The position numbers and the translations under genes are program-made. DNA of 36,599 nucleotides, taken from JABWBR01 sp036741235 (lineage in GTDB: Bacteria; Bacteroidota; Bacteroidia; Chitinophagales; Saprospiraceae). Below, piece after piece: positions 6,115-14,992 of this stretch (position 1 is the stretch's first letter; every line of letters starts with the position of its first letter). Under the pieces are notes generated by a model. That model was not told where the DNA came from, did no database searches, and was given only the letters and a program-made list of their open reading frames with translations. The stretch covers positions 1 to 36,599 of the forward strand of contig DAINSQ010000027.1 of NCBI GenBank assembly GCA_036741235.1, read 5' to 3'.

Positions 6115-7824
6115 ATGCGCACAGGCGTATTTAACCAACACTTCAGCGTTCACGCCATTGCAGGCACCCACGTGATCACACTGGCACTGGACGCCAAACC
6201 CGAAGCCGCCGCCAATCTGCTCGGCTTTGCTTTTTTCAGAAAAAAATTTGACAAAAACGGCAAATTCCTGGAAGAGGCCTGGATGGAAGGCTACAAGCCC
6301 TTTGAAGCCGTAGTGCCCGATCCCCGGCCCGGCGTAAGGTACCCGACCAACCTGCATCCCATCCAGTCTTTTGTGTGGGCCGATTTTGCAGTGAGCCAGG
6401 ACAGAAAGTACGAATACCAGGTATTCCCCGTCACCGGCACGCCGGCCGATCCTGTACTTGGAACGGCCCTGTCTATCAAGGTAGCGCCGGAGCCCTACAA
6501 ACACAAATTGCACGAAATATACTTCAACCGCGCAGTAGCCGCCTCCCAGGCTTATGTGGAGCGCTTCCACAATATCCGCCCCAACGCCAAGTCACTTGAC
6601 GAGGAGCAGAAACAGGAACGCTACGACTGGCTGTCCAGAGGACTGTATGAGGCGGTAGTCGCTTTTATCAACCAGGCCAAAGACAGCCGCTTCGGACTGC
6701 GCGTGGCGATGTACGAGCTGGATTTCCCTGAAATACCCGTGTTGTTCAAAGCAGCCCTCGACCGGGGTGCGGATGTGCAGATCATCTACGAGGCCCGGGG
6801 GCACGACAGCCAGACCAGGCAAAATGAGGCGGCCCTCAAAGCCGCCGGATTTACCCTCAACGACCGGCGTGCCACGTTTGCCCGCAAAAACACCGACGGC
6901 ATCCCCCACAACAAGTTTATGGTGCTGCTCAAAGACGGCAAACCCGTCATGGTGTGGACCGGCAGCACCAACCTCTCGGAAGGCGGTATTTTCGGGCATT
7001 CCAATGTGGGGCATTGTATCAAGGACAAAGCGCTTGCCGCCCATTTTTTACAGTATTGGAATTTGCTGAAAGCCGACCCAAAGATTGGCGAACTGGCCAA
7101 ACAGGTCAGCGAAATCTGGCCGGATGTGGACCTCGATACGCTGCCCAAAAACAAGATGACGCCCATTTTCAGCCCCCGCAAAGGACTGAAAATGCTTGAT
7201 TTCTACGCCAATGTATTTGGCTCGGCACAGAAAATGGCCGCCATAACGCTGCCATTTAACCTTGATAAACGTTTTGTGGCCAAAATCGACGAGCAGTCGC
7301 CCGCCGTCAGGTATATCATGCTCAACAGCGGCCGCACCAACGAGGCCGTGGCGGAAAAATACAACGCCGACCCCGATGTCATCGCCGCCGCCGGCAGCAA
7401 GATGAACAACAATTTCGGACAATGGCTCAACGAGATTCACACCGGCTTTAACGGCTCCAACGCCCAGTATATTCACACCAAGTTTTTGCTCAAAGACCCC
7501 CTCGGCCCCGAGCCGGTGGTGATTACCGGCTCCGCCAACTTCAGCGAACCGTCTACGAATAAAAACGACGAAAACATGGTGATTATACCCTGCAGCAATA
7601 AACCCGGCGAGACCCGGGTTCAGGACATTTACCTGGGCGAGTACTTCCGGCTGTTCGACCACCTTTATTTCAGGTATCTTTCCGGCAAGGACACCTCCAG
7701 CGACGAGGAAAAACAGAAAAGGCGCTTTCTAAAACCCCGCCCGCAGGATTGGGTGAGCGGTTACTATAAAGCCGGCAGCGACCGGTTCAAACGCCGAGTG
7801 AATTTCAGCTTTGGGTTTGGATAA
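6115..7824 (+). CDS. Phospholipase D-like (HKD) protein
   Basis: Encodes 569 residues. Two HKD-type catalytic motifs are visible: HNKFMVL at about residue 265 followed by GSTNLSEGG, and HTKFLLKD at about residue 454 followed by GSANFSEPSTNKNDEN. Each has the His-x-Lys and the downstream Gly-Ser-x-Asn that form the two-part PLD active site, so the domain pair should be catalytically competent. The first 170 residues form a separate beta-rich region without a recognised name. No signal peptide is evident, so a cytoplasmic role is likely. The substrate could be a phospholipid or a nucleic acid; bacterial PLD-like proteins include nucleases. The 3' end overlaps the convergent PfkB kinase gene by 20 bp. 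Confidence 0.85.
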   Translation: MRTGVFNQHFSVHAIAGTHVITLALDAKPEAAANLLGFAFFRKKFDKNGKFLEEAWMEGYKPFEAVVPDPRPGVRYPTNLHPIQSFVWADFAVSQDRKYEYQVFPVTGTPADPVLGTALSIKVAPEPYKHKLHEIYFNRAVAASQAYVERFHNIRPNAKSLDEEQKQERYDWLSRGLYEAVVAFINQAKDSRFGLRVAMYELDFPEIPVLFKAALDRGADVQIIYEARGHDSQTRQNEAALKAAGFTLNDRRATFARKNTDGIPHNKFMVLLKDGKPVMVWTGSTNLSEGGIFGHSNVGHCIKDKALAAHFLQYWNLLKADPKIGELAKQVSEIWPDVDLDTLPKNKMTPIFSPRKGLKMLDFYANVFGSAQKMAAITLPFNLDKRFVAKIDEQSPAVRYIMLNSGRTNEAVAEKYNADPDVIAAAGSKMNNNFGQWLNEIHTGFNGSNAQYIHTKFLLKDPLGPEPVVITGSANFSEPSTNKNDENMVIIPCSNKPGETRVQDIYLGEYFRLFDHLYFRYLSGKDTSSDEEKQKRRFLKPRPQDWVSGYYKAGSDRFKRRVNFSFGFG

Positions 7825-8761
7825 TATCCTCAAAAACGACGGTTTTATCGACCGGACCGGGGAAGGGCCCAAAGTGAGCCAGCTTCAGTTCGGCCATGCG
7901 GCGGCCTGCCGTGGCGCACTCCAGCGGCTTGTAGCCGTCGAGCCAGGCGGTGAGGTAGCCGCTCCAGAAGGCATCGCCGGCGCCGGTGGTATCCTTGACC
8001 TCCACTTCCCTCGACGGCAGGAACTGGGCGTTTTTGTGGTCGCCCACCAGGCAACCTTCTTTGCCCAGGGTGACGCATACCTGTTTGGCGCCCATATTCG
8101 AGAAATGTTTAACGGCCTGTTCGGGGTCTTTTAGCGGCGTTTCGTAGAGGCGCTCCCAGTCGACTTCGCTCACCTTCACCAGCGCGCCTAGTTCGCAGTA
8201 GCGGCTCACATAGCGCTGAGCCTCCTCGCGGTCGCTCCATATTTTGGGAGAATAATTGGCGTCGATACTCACCTGGCAACCCAGTTTCATGGCCCGTTGG
8301 GCGGCTTCAAAAATGACGACCTGGGCGGGAATTCGACTCAGTGCAAAGCAGGTAGTATGAAAGAGGTTGGTTTGCGACAGCAATTCATCGGTCATTTGCT
8401 CGTCGAAAATAAAGCTGTCGGCGCCGCGGTAAGCCTGAAAATTCGACACTTTTTTGGAGCGCGTCACCAGGATAAGCGTAGTAGGCATGGCGATTTCGCG
8501 AATAAACAAGGTATCGACGCCGGTAGCGGCTACGGCATCGCGCAGGAAAACGCCCATCTGGTCGTCGCCAACTGTGGCTACCAGTTTTGCCTGGTTGCCC
8601 AATCTGGCCATGTTGATACACAAATTGGCCGGGCTTCCGCCTTGTAAGCGCTTAAAATTCACCGCCTTCTGCAAGTCGCGAACAAAACGCGAGCTAATGA
8701 AATCGACCAGCAGTTCGCCGGCACTCACAATATCGATAGGACGAAAACGCCTTGATTGCAT
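7805..8761 (-). CDS. PfkB-family carbohydrate kinase (fructokinase-like)
   Basis: Encodes 318 residues, normal for ribokinase/PfkB sugar kinases. Visible are the N-terminal IDIVSAGELLVDF, the substrate-lid GGSPANLCINMARLG near residue 41, VSIDANYSPKIW in the middle, and the C-terminal signature DTTGAGDAFWSGYLTAWLDG near residue 257. The Asp in GAGDAF is the catalytic base. The family phosphorylates sugars such as fructose, ribose or 2-keto-3-deoxygluconate with ATP in the cytoplasm; the exact sugar cannot be read from the sequence. The last 20 bp overlap the end of the convergent PLD gene. It is preceded by 104 nt of A+T-rich DNA and the acyltransferase fragment in the same orientation. Confidence 0.88.
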   Translation of the reverse strand: MQSRRFRPIDIVSAGELLVDFISSRFVRDLQKAVNFKRLQGGSPANLCINMARLGNQAKLVATVGDDQMGVFLRDAVAATGVDTLFIREIAMPTTLILVTRSKKVSNFQAYRGADSFIFDEQMTDELLSQTNLFHTTCFALSRIPAQVVIFEAAQRAMKLGCQVSIDANYSPKIWSDREEAQRYVSRYCELGALVKVSEVDWERLYETPLKDPEQAVKHFSNMGAKQVCVTLGKEGCLVGDHKNAQFLPSREVEVKDTTGAGDAFWSGYLTAWLDGYKPLECATAGRRMAELKLAHFGPFPGPVDKTVVFEDIIQTQS

Positions 8762-8865
8762 AAAATTGTAGTGGTATTGTTGTAGATGGCTCTTCCAAAC
8801 TGCCTGTTTGTCGGCGCTGAAAAATAGGAGTTTTTTTTGAGCAAACTACTTTTTAAAAGCTAATT

Positions 8866-9417
8866 CTAAACATGTAGTTTCTCCTGGGCAATATTGCGCA
8901 ATTGGCTGATGTGATCGCGCAACTGTGGAGCCAGCTTCCACCATCTGTTGTTATCAATCCACAGCTTCAGCGATTCGACGTAGTACAATGCGCCCCAGCC
9001 CGCAACGGGCAGCAATAACAGGCTAATCATCAACCACTTAAGCCCTGCCAAAATAGCCAGGGCCCACCACAAAGCATAATAAATCAGCCAGGCGCCAAGC
9101 GCCACAGCCATCATGACCGAAGAATAAAACTCAATAAACCTGACACGGCGGCGGGCCACCTCGCGGCCCAACCAAAGCGGAGGGTAATGGAACCAATAGG
9201 CAATAAAAGCGGGCGCCGCAAAAAGTGCCAGCAGTATGGCAGTCAGCAAGCCATTGGGTTTATTGCGCGCTACGGTTTCATCTTTAACATGGTGCGCCTT
9301 CAGGGCGTTTTCATATTCCTCAACGGCCGAGTTGACCTGTTCTTTCTGCTCCGGCGACAAAGCCGCCACCCGGATGGCGATTGCGATTACGCGCTCAAGC
9401 GGGGCAAGTTTTCTGGA
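8866..9417 (-). CDS. Acyltransferase-family protein, C-terminal fragment (copy B, cut by gap)
   Basis: 183 residues plus stop, open into the N run at its 5' end. It starts with SRKLAPLERVIAIAIRVAAL and contains VARNKPNG, after which come hydrophobic segments (LLTAILLALFAAPAFIAYWF, then two more near the end) and a basic/aromatic tail. The first 55 residues match the last 55 residues of the fragment on the other side of the gap (for example SPEQKEQVNSAVEEYENALK against TPEEKAQVAAAVQAYEGELK), so this is a paralogue and not a continuation. It represents the membrane-anchored C-terminal region of a PlsC-like acyltransferase. Confidence 0.65.
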   Translation of the reverse strand, partial: SRKLAPLERVIAIAIRVAALSPEQKEQVNSAVEEYENALKAHHVKDETVARNKPNGLLTAILLALFAAPAFIAYWFHYPPLWLGREVARRRVRFIEFYSSVMMAVALGAWLIYYALWWALAILAGLKWLMISLLLLPVAGWGALYYVESLKLWIDNNRWWKLAPQLRDHISQLRNIAQEKLHV

Positions 9418-9427
9418 NNNNNNNNNN
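9418..9427. other. Assembly gap (10 N) inside tandem acyltransferase paralogues
   Basis: Ten N residues join two coding fragments that are homologous to each other on both sides and are in different frames across the gap. The true distance is unknown; if two full-length genes exist, about 1.3 kb could be missing. Confidence 0.9.
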
Positions 9428-10348
9428 CAGCAGCAAAGTGGTAATCCAGGAATTGGGTTTATTACGCGCCACTGTGACATCCTGAATGCCGTGTTTTTTT
9501 AATTCTCCTTCATATGCCTGCACTGCGGCTGCTACCTGCGCTTTTTCTTCGGGCGTAAGGCCGGCGACCCGGTCGGCTATGGCCATTTCCTCTTTTAAAG
9601 GCCCCTCGTTGCGCGAAAAAATGGGAAAAGGGACTTCGCCGCGAGTAGAGCGTTTCATCACCAAAAAAGCCTCCGTGATCTCCTCATCCCGCTCGTCCGG
9701 AATCGAAATGATCAATTGTTCAAGCCGTTGGCGCAGTTCCTCGGTAAATGAGGCCATTGCCGCGTTAAAATTCGACTGGTAGTCCTCCCAATATTCGCGG
9801 ATGCGGATGGGGTCGCCGAAATTGATCATCACCGCCGAGCGGAAGCGGTCGCCGTAGGTATAATTGACGCCGACGGGCACCACATACACATCCTCCAGAT
9901 CGGGGTATTTTTCCAGCGCGCCGAAAGCGAGCCGGGCCGTACCTTTTTTAAGCGGATTGAGGCGTTTGACCATTTGGGTATGGCCTTCTGCCATAATCAT
10001 CATGGTTTTGTTTTCGCGCAGGGCGTCAAAGCACACGGCAAACGTTTCGAAATTTTGCTTGACATAGGCCAGTCCGCGGTCTTTGGTGCGAAACATCGGC
10101 AGCATGTGCAAATCGCGCAGCAGAAAATTGCTCATGGGCTTCAGGAAAAGGTCGCCGCGCACCAGATAATACAGCGGCCTGTCGAGAAAGCACGCCAGGA
10201 TGCAAGGCTCCAGGAACGCCGTGGGGTGGTTGGAAGCGAGCACCACGGGTTTGTCCTTGGGGAGCTTCTCTGCATTGGAAATGTATATTTTTTTAAAAAA
10301 AACTTGCAGTGCAACCCGCACAATCGGCCTTACAATTGGGTAGAGCAT
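9428..10348 (-). CDS. 1-acyl-glycerol-3-phosphate acyltransferase-like protein, N-terminal part (copy A, cut by gap)
   Basis: 307 residues from the ATG at 10346-10348, open into the N run. The start at residue MLYPIV is preferred to an in-frame codon 48 nt upstream. A PlsC-type domain is visible: SNHPTAFLEP near residue 39 (block I; the family usually has Asp where this protein has Glu), FRTKDRG (block II), and AEGHTQMVKRLNPLKKGTARLAF (block III, with EGH in place of the usual EGxR/S). VVPVGVNYTY is block IV. Such enzymes esterify glycerol-phosphate backbones in membrane lipid synthesis. The C-terminal membrane part is lost in the gap. It is divergent from miaA. The Glu variant makes the exact reaction uncertain. 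Confidence 0.75.
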
Positions 10349-10416
10349 ATGTGTTGTTTTCGTAAATCGCCGTAAAAATAACAAAAGCCGTGGCAAAGCT
10401 TTTGTAAATTCGCGGC

Positions 10417-11328
10417 ATGCCGGGCAAACATTTTCTCATCGTTATTGGCGGCCCTACCGCTTCGGGTAAAACTGAGCTCGCTATTCGGCTGGCAACGGAC
10501 CTGGGCACGGAGATTCTCTCTGCCGACAGCCGCCAGTTTTACCGCGAAATGCGCATCGGCACCGCCCGGCCCGACGAAGCCCAACTCGCCGCCGTGCCGC
10601 ATCACTTCATCGGCCACCTGAGCGTTGCCGATAGCTACTCGGTAGGCGATTACGAGCGCGACGCTTTGGCTTTGCTCGACAAGCTGTTTGAACAACACCA
10701 GGCGGTTATCCTCACCGGCGGTTCAGGCCTGTATATCAAGGCATTGTGCGAAGGACTCGACGAATTTCCCGAGGTGCCTGCCGAAGTGCTGGAAGGAGTA
10801 AAAAACCTGTACGCCGAACAAGGTATCGAAGCCCTGCAACGGGAATTGCAAAGTATCGACCCGGCGTATTACGCAACCGTCGACCTCCAAAATCCGCACC
10901 GGCTCATCAGGGCCATTGCCGTGTATAGGGCGTCGGGAAAACCGTTTAGTTCGTTTCGAACCCTGCAGGCTGTGGAGCGGCCCTTTACCCCTGTTTACAT
11001 CTGGCTGGACTGGCCCCGCGAAGCGCTTTACCAGCGCATCAACCGGCGCGTAGACCAAATGTTGGAGCAGGGATTGCTCGAAGAGGCCCGGCAACTCTAC
11101 CCCTTGCGCCACTTCAATGCCCTGCAAACAGTGGGTTACCAGGAGTTATTCGATTATTTTGAGGGTAAACTCACATTAGACGCCGCCGTCGACCTGATCA
11201 AGCAAAATTCGAGGCGATACGCCAAACGACAGCTCACCTGGATGCGCCGCGACGGCCACTGGGCCGCCTTTAATCCCGGTCAATGGGAGGAGATAGCTGC
11301 TTTCGCAGCGGCGAAAATGTTGGAGTGA
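10417..11328 (+). CDS. miaA: tRNA dimethylallyltransferase MiaA
   Basis: Encodes 303 residues, full length. The enzyme adds a dimethylallyl group to N6 of A37 in tRNAs that read codons starting with U. Visible are the P-loop GGPTASGKTELA (residues about 8-19), SADSRQFYREMRIGTARP with the catalytic Asp, HHFIGHLSVADSYSVGDYERDA, GGSGLYIKAL, NPHRLIRAIAVYRASG, GYQELFDYFEG and KQNSRRYAKRQLTWMRRD. All hallmark motifs are intact. It is divergent from the acyltransferase and followed after about 100 nt by a thioesterase gene in the same direction. Confidence 0.97.
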   Translation: MPGKHFLIVIGGPTASGKTELAIRLATDLGTEILSADSRQFYREMRIGTARPDEAQLAAVPHHFIGHLSVADSYSVGDYERDALALLDKLFEQHQAVILTGGSGLYIKALCEGLDEFPEVPAEVLEGVKNLYAEQGIEALQRELQSIDPAYYATVDLQNPHRLIRAIAVYRASGKPFSSFRTLQAVERPFTPVYIWLDWPREALYQRINRRVDQMLEQGLLEEARQLYPLRHFNALQTVGYQELFDYFEGKLTLDAAVDLIKQNSRRYAKRQLTWMRRDGHWAAFNPGQWEEIAAFAAAKMLE

Positions 11329-11432
11329 ATAGCAACCAAATAGTCCGGCGGGTGTTTTTTACCGCAGTATAAAGGAGTTTTTTGCCTAGTTACGCATAGC
11401 GTGACGCTAAATATGTTAATCGCTGTAAACTT

Positions 11433-11858
11433 ATGATCTGGAAACAACCTGTCAATCTCGAACTGCTGGCGCAGGTATCGCAAAACACGCTGGCGCACAA
11501 CCTGGGCATCGAATACACCGGTTACGGCGACGACTACTTAGAAGGGCGCATGCCCGTGGATAGTCGCACCAAACAGCCCATGGGCTTGTTGCACGGCGGC
11601 GCATCTGCCGCCCTGGCGGAGACGCTGGGCAGTATAGCCTCGCTGCTTTGCCTGGAAGACCCTGCTACGCATACCCCTGTTGGTGTGGAACTCAACGCCA
11701 ACCACCTCAATTCTGCAACCGAAGGATATGTATACGGTACGGTCAAGCCCCTGAAAATCGGACGCAGGCTGCATGTCTGGAACATCGAGATCAAAGACGA
11801 AAAACAGAAATTGATTTGTGTCAGCCGCCTAACAATTGCCGTCATTGAACGGCGATAA
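11433..11858 (+). CDS. Hotdog-fold acyl-CoA thioesterase (MenI/PaaI type)
   Basis: Encodes 141 residues, typical for single hotdog-domain thioesterases. The pattern MGLLHGGASAALAETLGSIAS (about residues 50-70) contains the HGG element and the catalytic acidic residue (Glu in LAET). It is followed by VGVELNANHLNSATEG and GRRLHVWNIEIKDEKQKL. This layout closely resembles 1,4-dihydroxy-2-naphthoyl-CoA thioesterase (MenI, E. coli YdiI) and related PaaI proteins. A role in menaquinone synthesis is plausible for a Bacteroidota organism, but no other men gene is in the window, so the substrate remains inferred. Confidence 0.8.
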   Translation: MIWKQPVNLELLAQVSQNTLAHNLGIEYTGYGDDYLEGRMPVDSRTKQPMGLLHGGASAALAETLGSIASLLCLEDPATHTPVGVELNANHLNSATEGYVYGTVKPLKIGRRLHVWNIEIKDEKQKLICVSRLTIAVIERR

Positions 11859-11883
11859 ACCGGATATTTCTTTCTTTTAATGC

Positions 11884-11891
11884 TACTTTTG
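11884..11891 (+). promoter_or_regulatory. Probable -7 box for the LVIVD/T9SS gene
   Basis: TACTTTTG fits TAnnTTTG and lies 36 nt before the chosen ATG at 11928. It starts 4 nt after the alternative upstream ATG at 11880, which argues against that start. No convincing -33 TTG was found. Confidence 0.4.
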
Positions 11892-11927
11892 AAGGCTTTT
11901 TCATCAACACAATTATCACCCTTTAGC

Positions 11928-14321
11928 ATGAGAAAAATTTTACCGCTGATACTGATCAGCATGTGCTATCACCTGACTGGTTTTGCCCAATTAAACGCCA
12001 CGCAGGTCAGCCACTTGCCTTACGATGTAGCATTGAGCAACATCTGGGGCTGGACGGCGCCCGACGGTACGGAATACGCCCTTGTAGGCGTGGAAAACGG
12101 CACTTCTATTGTAAGTCTGGCCGACCCGGCTAATCCGGTTGAAGTATTTTTGATCCCCGGCCAAACTTCTATCTGGCGGGAAATCCGAACGTTCGGCAAC
12201 TACGCCTACGTAGGCACCGACCAACCCAACACCACCGACGGGCTGCTGATCATTGACCTGAGCGACCTGCCCAACAGCGCGCCGTATGTACATTGGAATC
12301 CCGACTTGCCCGGAATGGGCGTGCTTAACCGCATTCATACCGTCAATATCGATGAGTTCGGCGTGTTGTACCTCAACGGTTCCAACCTCAATAGCGGAGG
12401 CGTGATTTTTGTAGACGTGGCCACCAACCCCACTTCGCCGATTTACCTGGGCAAAGGCCCCGCACAATATGCTCACGATTCTTATGGCCGCGACAATATT
12501 TTGTACTCTGCCGAAATTTACAACGGCACGATGAGCATCTACAATATCGAAGACAAAAGCAATGTCATCCCACTGGCGCAACAACCCACGCCCAATACCT
12601 TCACACACAACATCTGGCTGTCTGACGACAGCAATATCGCCTTTACCACCGATGAGCGCCCCAGCGCATACGTCGGCTCGTACGATATTTCCGATCTCAA
12701 CAATATAGTGGAACTCGACCGCTTCCGTCCGGCAGCTACGCTGTCTACTACAGTTATCCCGCACAATGTTTATGTGCTCAACGACTGGCTGATCATTTCC
12801 TATTATACCGACGGGTGCATCATCGTTGACGCATCCAAACCCAACAACCTCGTCGAGGTAGGCAATTTCGACACGTATTTCGGTGCGCACGGCGGCTTTA
12901 GCGGCGCCTGGGGCGTATATCCCTACCTGCCCTCCGGAAGGATACTGGTATCCGATATCAATACAGGCTTGTGGGTACTTTCTCCCAACTATGTACGAGC
13001 TTGCTGGCTGGAAGGATTGGTCACCGACAGCCAGACTAATGCGCCGGTATTTGGCGTAAATGTCACCATCGAATCCAGCGAAATCAATATCGCCAATACC
13101 GACCTGACCGGCAATTACAAAACGGGACAGGCTACGCCGGGTACCTTTACTGTTTCTTTCCAGAAAGAAGGTTATTTTCCAAAATCAGTTTCTGCAGTGC
13201 TTGAAAACGGCGAATTGACAATCCTCGATGTTGAACTCGACCCGCTTATTGCCGTCAATATCAATGGCTCGGTTGTGAGCAGCATCGAAGGCAACGGCGT
13301 GCCGGGCGCGCAAGTCCTGATTTACAACGAAAACTCGGCTTTTGAAACCACTTGCGACGCCAATGGATCGTTTTCGCTGGATAATATTTACGCCGGCGAA
13401 TATACAATAGTGGCCGGCGCCTGGTCGTACCTGCACAAGGTGCAAACCAATGTCAATATCGACGGTACCTCATCTGTTACGCTGGCCCTCGACAAAGGTT
13501 ACCAGGACGATTTTGTGTTTGACCAGGGCTGGATGGCGGAAGCCGCTGCCAGTACCACTTCCGGCTTTTGGGTAATCGCCAAACCCATCGGTACGCAAAC
13601 CGGCGGTCAAAATTCCAACCCAGACGTAGATATCGACGGCGATATCGGCGTTCAATGTTACGTAACCGGCAACGGCAACGGCGGCGTCGGCGACTTCGAC
13701 GTCGACAACGGCGAGGTGACGCTGACCTCTCCGGTCATGGACCTGTCGACCTACAACGATCCCATTATTTCATACAACCTCTGGTTTTTCAACGGCGGCG
13801 GCGACGGCAACCCCAACGATATGCTGACGGTTGAGCTATCCAACGGAACGGAAACGGTTACCCTGGAAACCGTCGAAGCGTCTTTCGGCGCCTGGCTCCC
13901 CCGTTCTGAATTCCATGTGGCCGACTTTTTGACGCCTACCGATAATATGACGCTGCGCGTGCGCACTGCCGACGATACGCCGGGCCACCTGGTAGAGGCC
14001 GCTTTCGACGCATTCCTCGTAACCGAAGGTATGCCGGTGAATACCGATGATCTGCTGAACTCCCCTGCTTTTGCTCGCGCTTTGCCCAATCCGTTTGTTC
14101 ATAGCTTTGATGTGAATTACCGAATCGAAGCAGCTCATCAGCAAGCTTCTATCCAGGTATTTAATGCACTGGGCCAGCCGCTGCTGACGCAAAGGCTGAA
14201 CGCAGCCGAAGGTACGGCTACCATCCCGGCAAATGCGCTTACACCCGGCGTGTACATCGTTAAGCTGATGGCCGACGGCAAGGCGCTACAGACGCTGCGC
14301 GTTGTGAAAGGGAAGGAATAG
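11928..14321 (+). CDS. Secreted choice-of-anchor-B (LVIVD) protein with T9SS sorting domain
   Basis: Encodes 797 residues. It begins with a signal peptide (MRKILPLILISMCYHLTGFAQ). Residues about 22-365 carry the LVIVD-type choice-of-anchor-B beta-propeller, with SNIWGWTAPDGTEYALVG, GLLIIDLSDLP, RIHTVNIDEFGVLYLNGSN, YAHDSYGRDNILYSAE, FTHNIWLSDDSNIAFTTDE and GAWGVYPYLPSGRILVSD. Two CarboxypepD_reg-like beta-sandwiches follow (about 370-455 and 457-535). Next comes a MAM/jelly-roll-like domain (about 540-700, with DDFVFDQGWM and a Gly/Asn/Asp-rich insert). The last 80 residues (ALPNPF, QASIQVFNALGQPLL, LTPGVYIVKLMADGK) form a type A T9SS sorting domain, so the protein is exported through the outer membrane and attached or released. 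The ligand is unknown. Confidence 0.88.
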   Translation: MRKILPLILISMCYHLTGFAQLNATQVSHLPYDVALSNIWGWTAPDGTEYALVGVENGTSIVSLADPANPVEVFLIPGQTSIWREIRTFGNYAYVGTDQPNTTDGLLIIDLSDLPNSAPYVHWNPDLPGMGVLNRIHTVNIDEFGVLYLNGSNLNSGGVIFVDVATNPTSPIYLGKGPAQYAHDSYGRDNILYSAEIYNGTMSIYNIEDKSNVIPLAQQPTPNTFTHNIWLSDDSNIAFTTDERPSAYVGSYDISDLNNIVELDRFRPAATLSTTVIPHNVYVLNDWLIISYYTDGCIIVDASKPNNLVEVGNFDTYFGAHGGFSGAWGVYPYLPSGRILVSDINTGLWVLSPNYVRACWLEGLVTDSQTNAPVFGVNVTIESSEINIANTDLTGNYKTGQATPGTFTVSFQKEGYFPKSVSAVLENGELTILDVELDPLIAVNINGSVVSSIEGNGVPGAQVLIYNENSAFETTCDANGSFSLDNIYAGEYTIVAGAWSYLHKVQTNVNIDGTSSVTLALDKGYQDDFVFDQGWMAEAAASTTSGFWVIAKPIGTQTGGQNSNPDVDIDGDIGVQCYVTGNGNGGVGDFDVDNGEVTLTSPVMDLSTYNDPIISYNLWFFNGGGDGNPNDMLTVELSNGTETVTLETVEASFGAWLPRSEFHVADFLTPTDNMTLRVRTADDTPGHLVEAAFDAFLVTEGMPVNTDDLLNSPAFARALPNPFVHSFDVNYRIEAAHQQASIQVFNALGQPLLTQRLNAAEGTATIPANALTPGVYIVKLMADGKALQTLRVVKGKE

Positions 14322-14445
14322 TGATGTTGGATGTTGGATGTTGGATGCTTGGTATTCGATACTCTTTAATTAATTAAAAATCAATAATTAATAATTGACA
14401 ATTTAACATCAAGCATCAAACAATAAACATCGACAATCAACAAAC
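14322..14445. repeat. Tandem heptamer fold-back repeat
   Basis: Three GATGTTG-type heptamers (about 14323-14346) are followed by A+T-rich DNA with AATTAAT units and then by CATCAAGCATCAAACAATAAACATC (described, 14408-14431), which pairs with the heptamers. The result is an imperfect hairpin between two co-directional genes. No coding potential was seen. Confidence 0.55.
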
Positions 14446-14973
14446 ATGGTAATACACGCAAAACATACATTGGAGGCAGCCATTGAGGCTTCGTTCGACG
14501 GGTTTCTCGCTACTTTGAGCGAGATACCCGACGAACGGTTTGAAGCGATGCCGGGCGGCAAATGGTCGGCGGGGCAAAACCTCGATCATTTGATGCGTTC
14601 GGTTCGCCCGGTCAACATGGCACTCGGGCTTCCCAGGTTCGTGCTGCGTCTATTATTTGGAAAAGCCAACAGGGAAAGCAGACCCTACGACAAACTGGTT
14701 TCTAAATACCAGGATAAACTGGCACAAGGCGGCGTTGCGCCCACCGCTTTTATACCGCCGGCTATCCCGCTATCGGCCCGGGCGGATTTGATCAACAGCT
14801 TCACCCGGCAAAAAGAGCTGATGCTCCGGCGTCTCCAACAATGGAATGAGCGAGATTTGGATACCTACCTCCTGCCCCATCCGCTATTGGGTAAATTGAC
14901 CCTGCGGGAGATGCTGTTTTTTACCATCTATCACAATGAACACCATCGCCGGGCATTACCAGCGCCAAGTTGA
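14446..14973 (+). CDS. DinB-like protein (possible 3' frameshift)
   Basis: Encodes 175 residues and resembles DinB/YfiT four-helix-bundle proteins, which bind a divalent metal through His residues and in some cases are thiol-dependent transferases. Visible are WSAGQNLDHLMRSV (about residues 41-54, first His ligand) and MLFFTIYHNEHH near the C-terminus (the other His ligands). The end HHRRALPAPS is unusual. Removing one G from the GGG at 14951-14953 would give HHRRHYQRQVE, which aligns better with the homologous end of the second DinB-like protein (WHFTRHLKQIRK, gene at 28483). A frameshift or sequencing error is therefore possible. The stop is 19 nt from the stop of the convergent protease gene. 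Confidence 0.75.
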   Translation: MVIHAKHTLEAAIEASFDGFLATLSEIPDERFEAMPGGKWSAGQNLDHLMRSVRPVNMALGLPRFVLRLLFGKANRESRPYDKLVSKYQDKLAQGGVAPTAFIPPAIPLSARADLINSFTRQKELMLRRLQQWNERDLDTYLLPHPLLGKLTLREMLFFTIYHNEHHRRALPAPS

Positions 14974-14992
14974 ATCCCAGCCGGCATCACAA

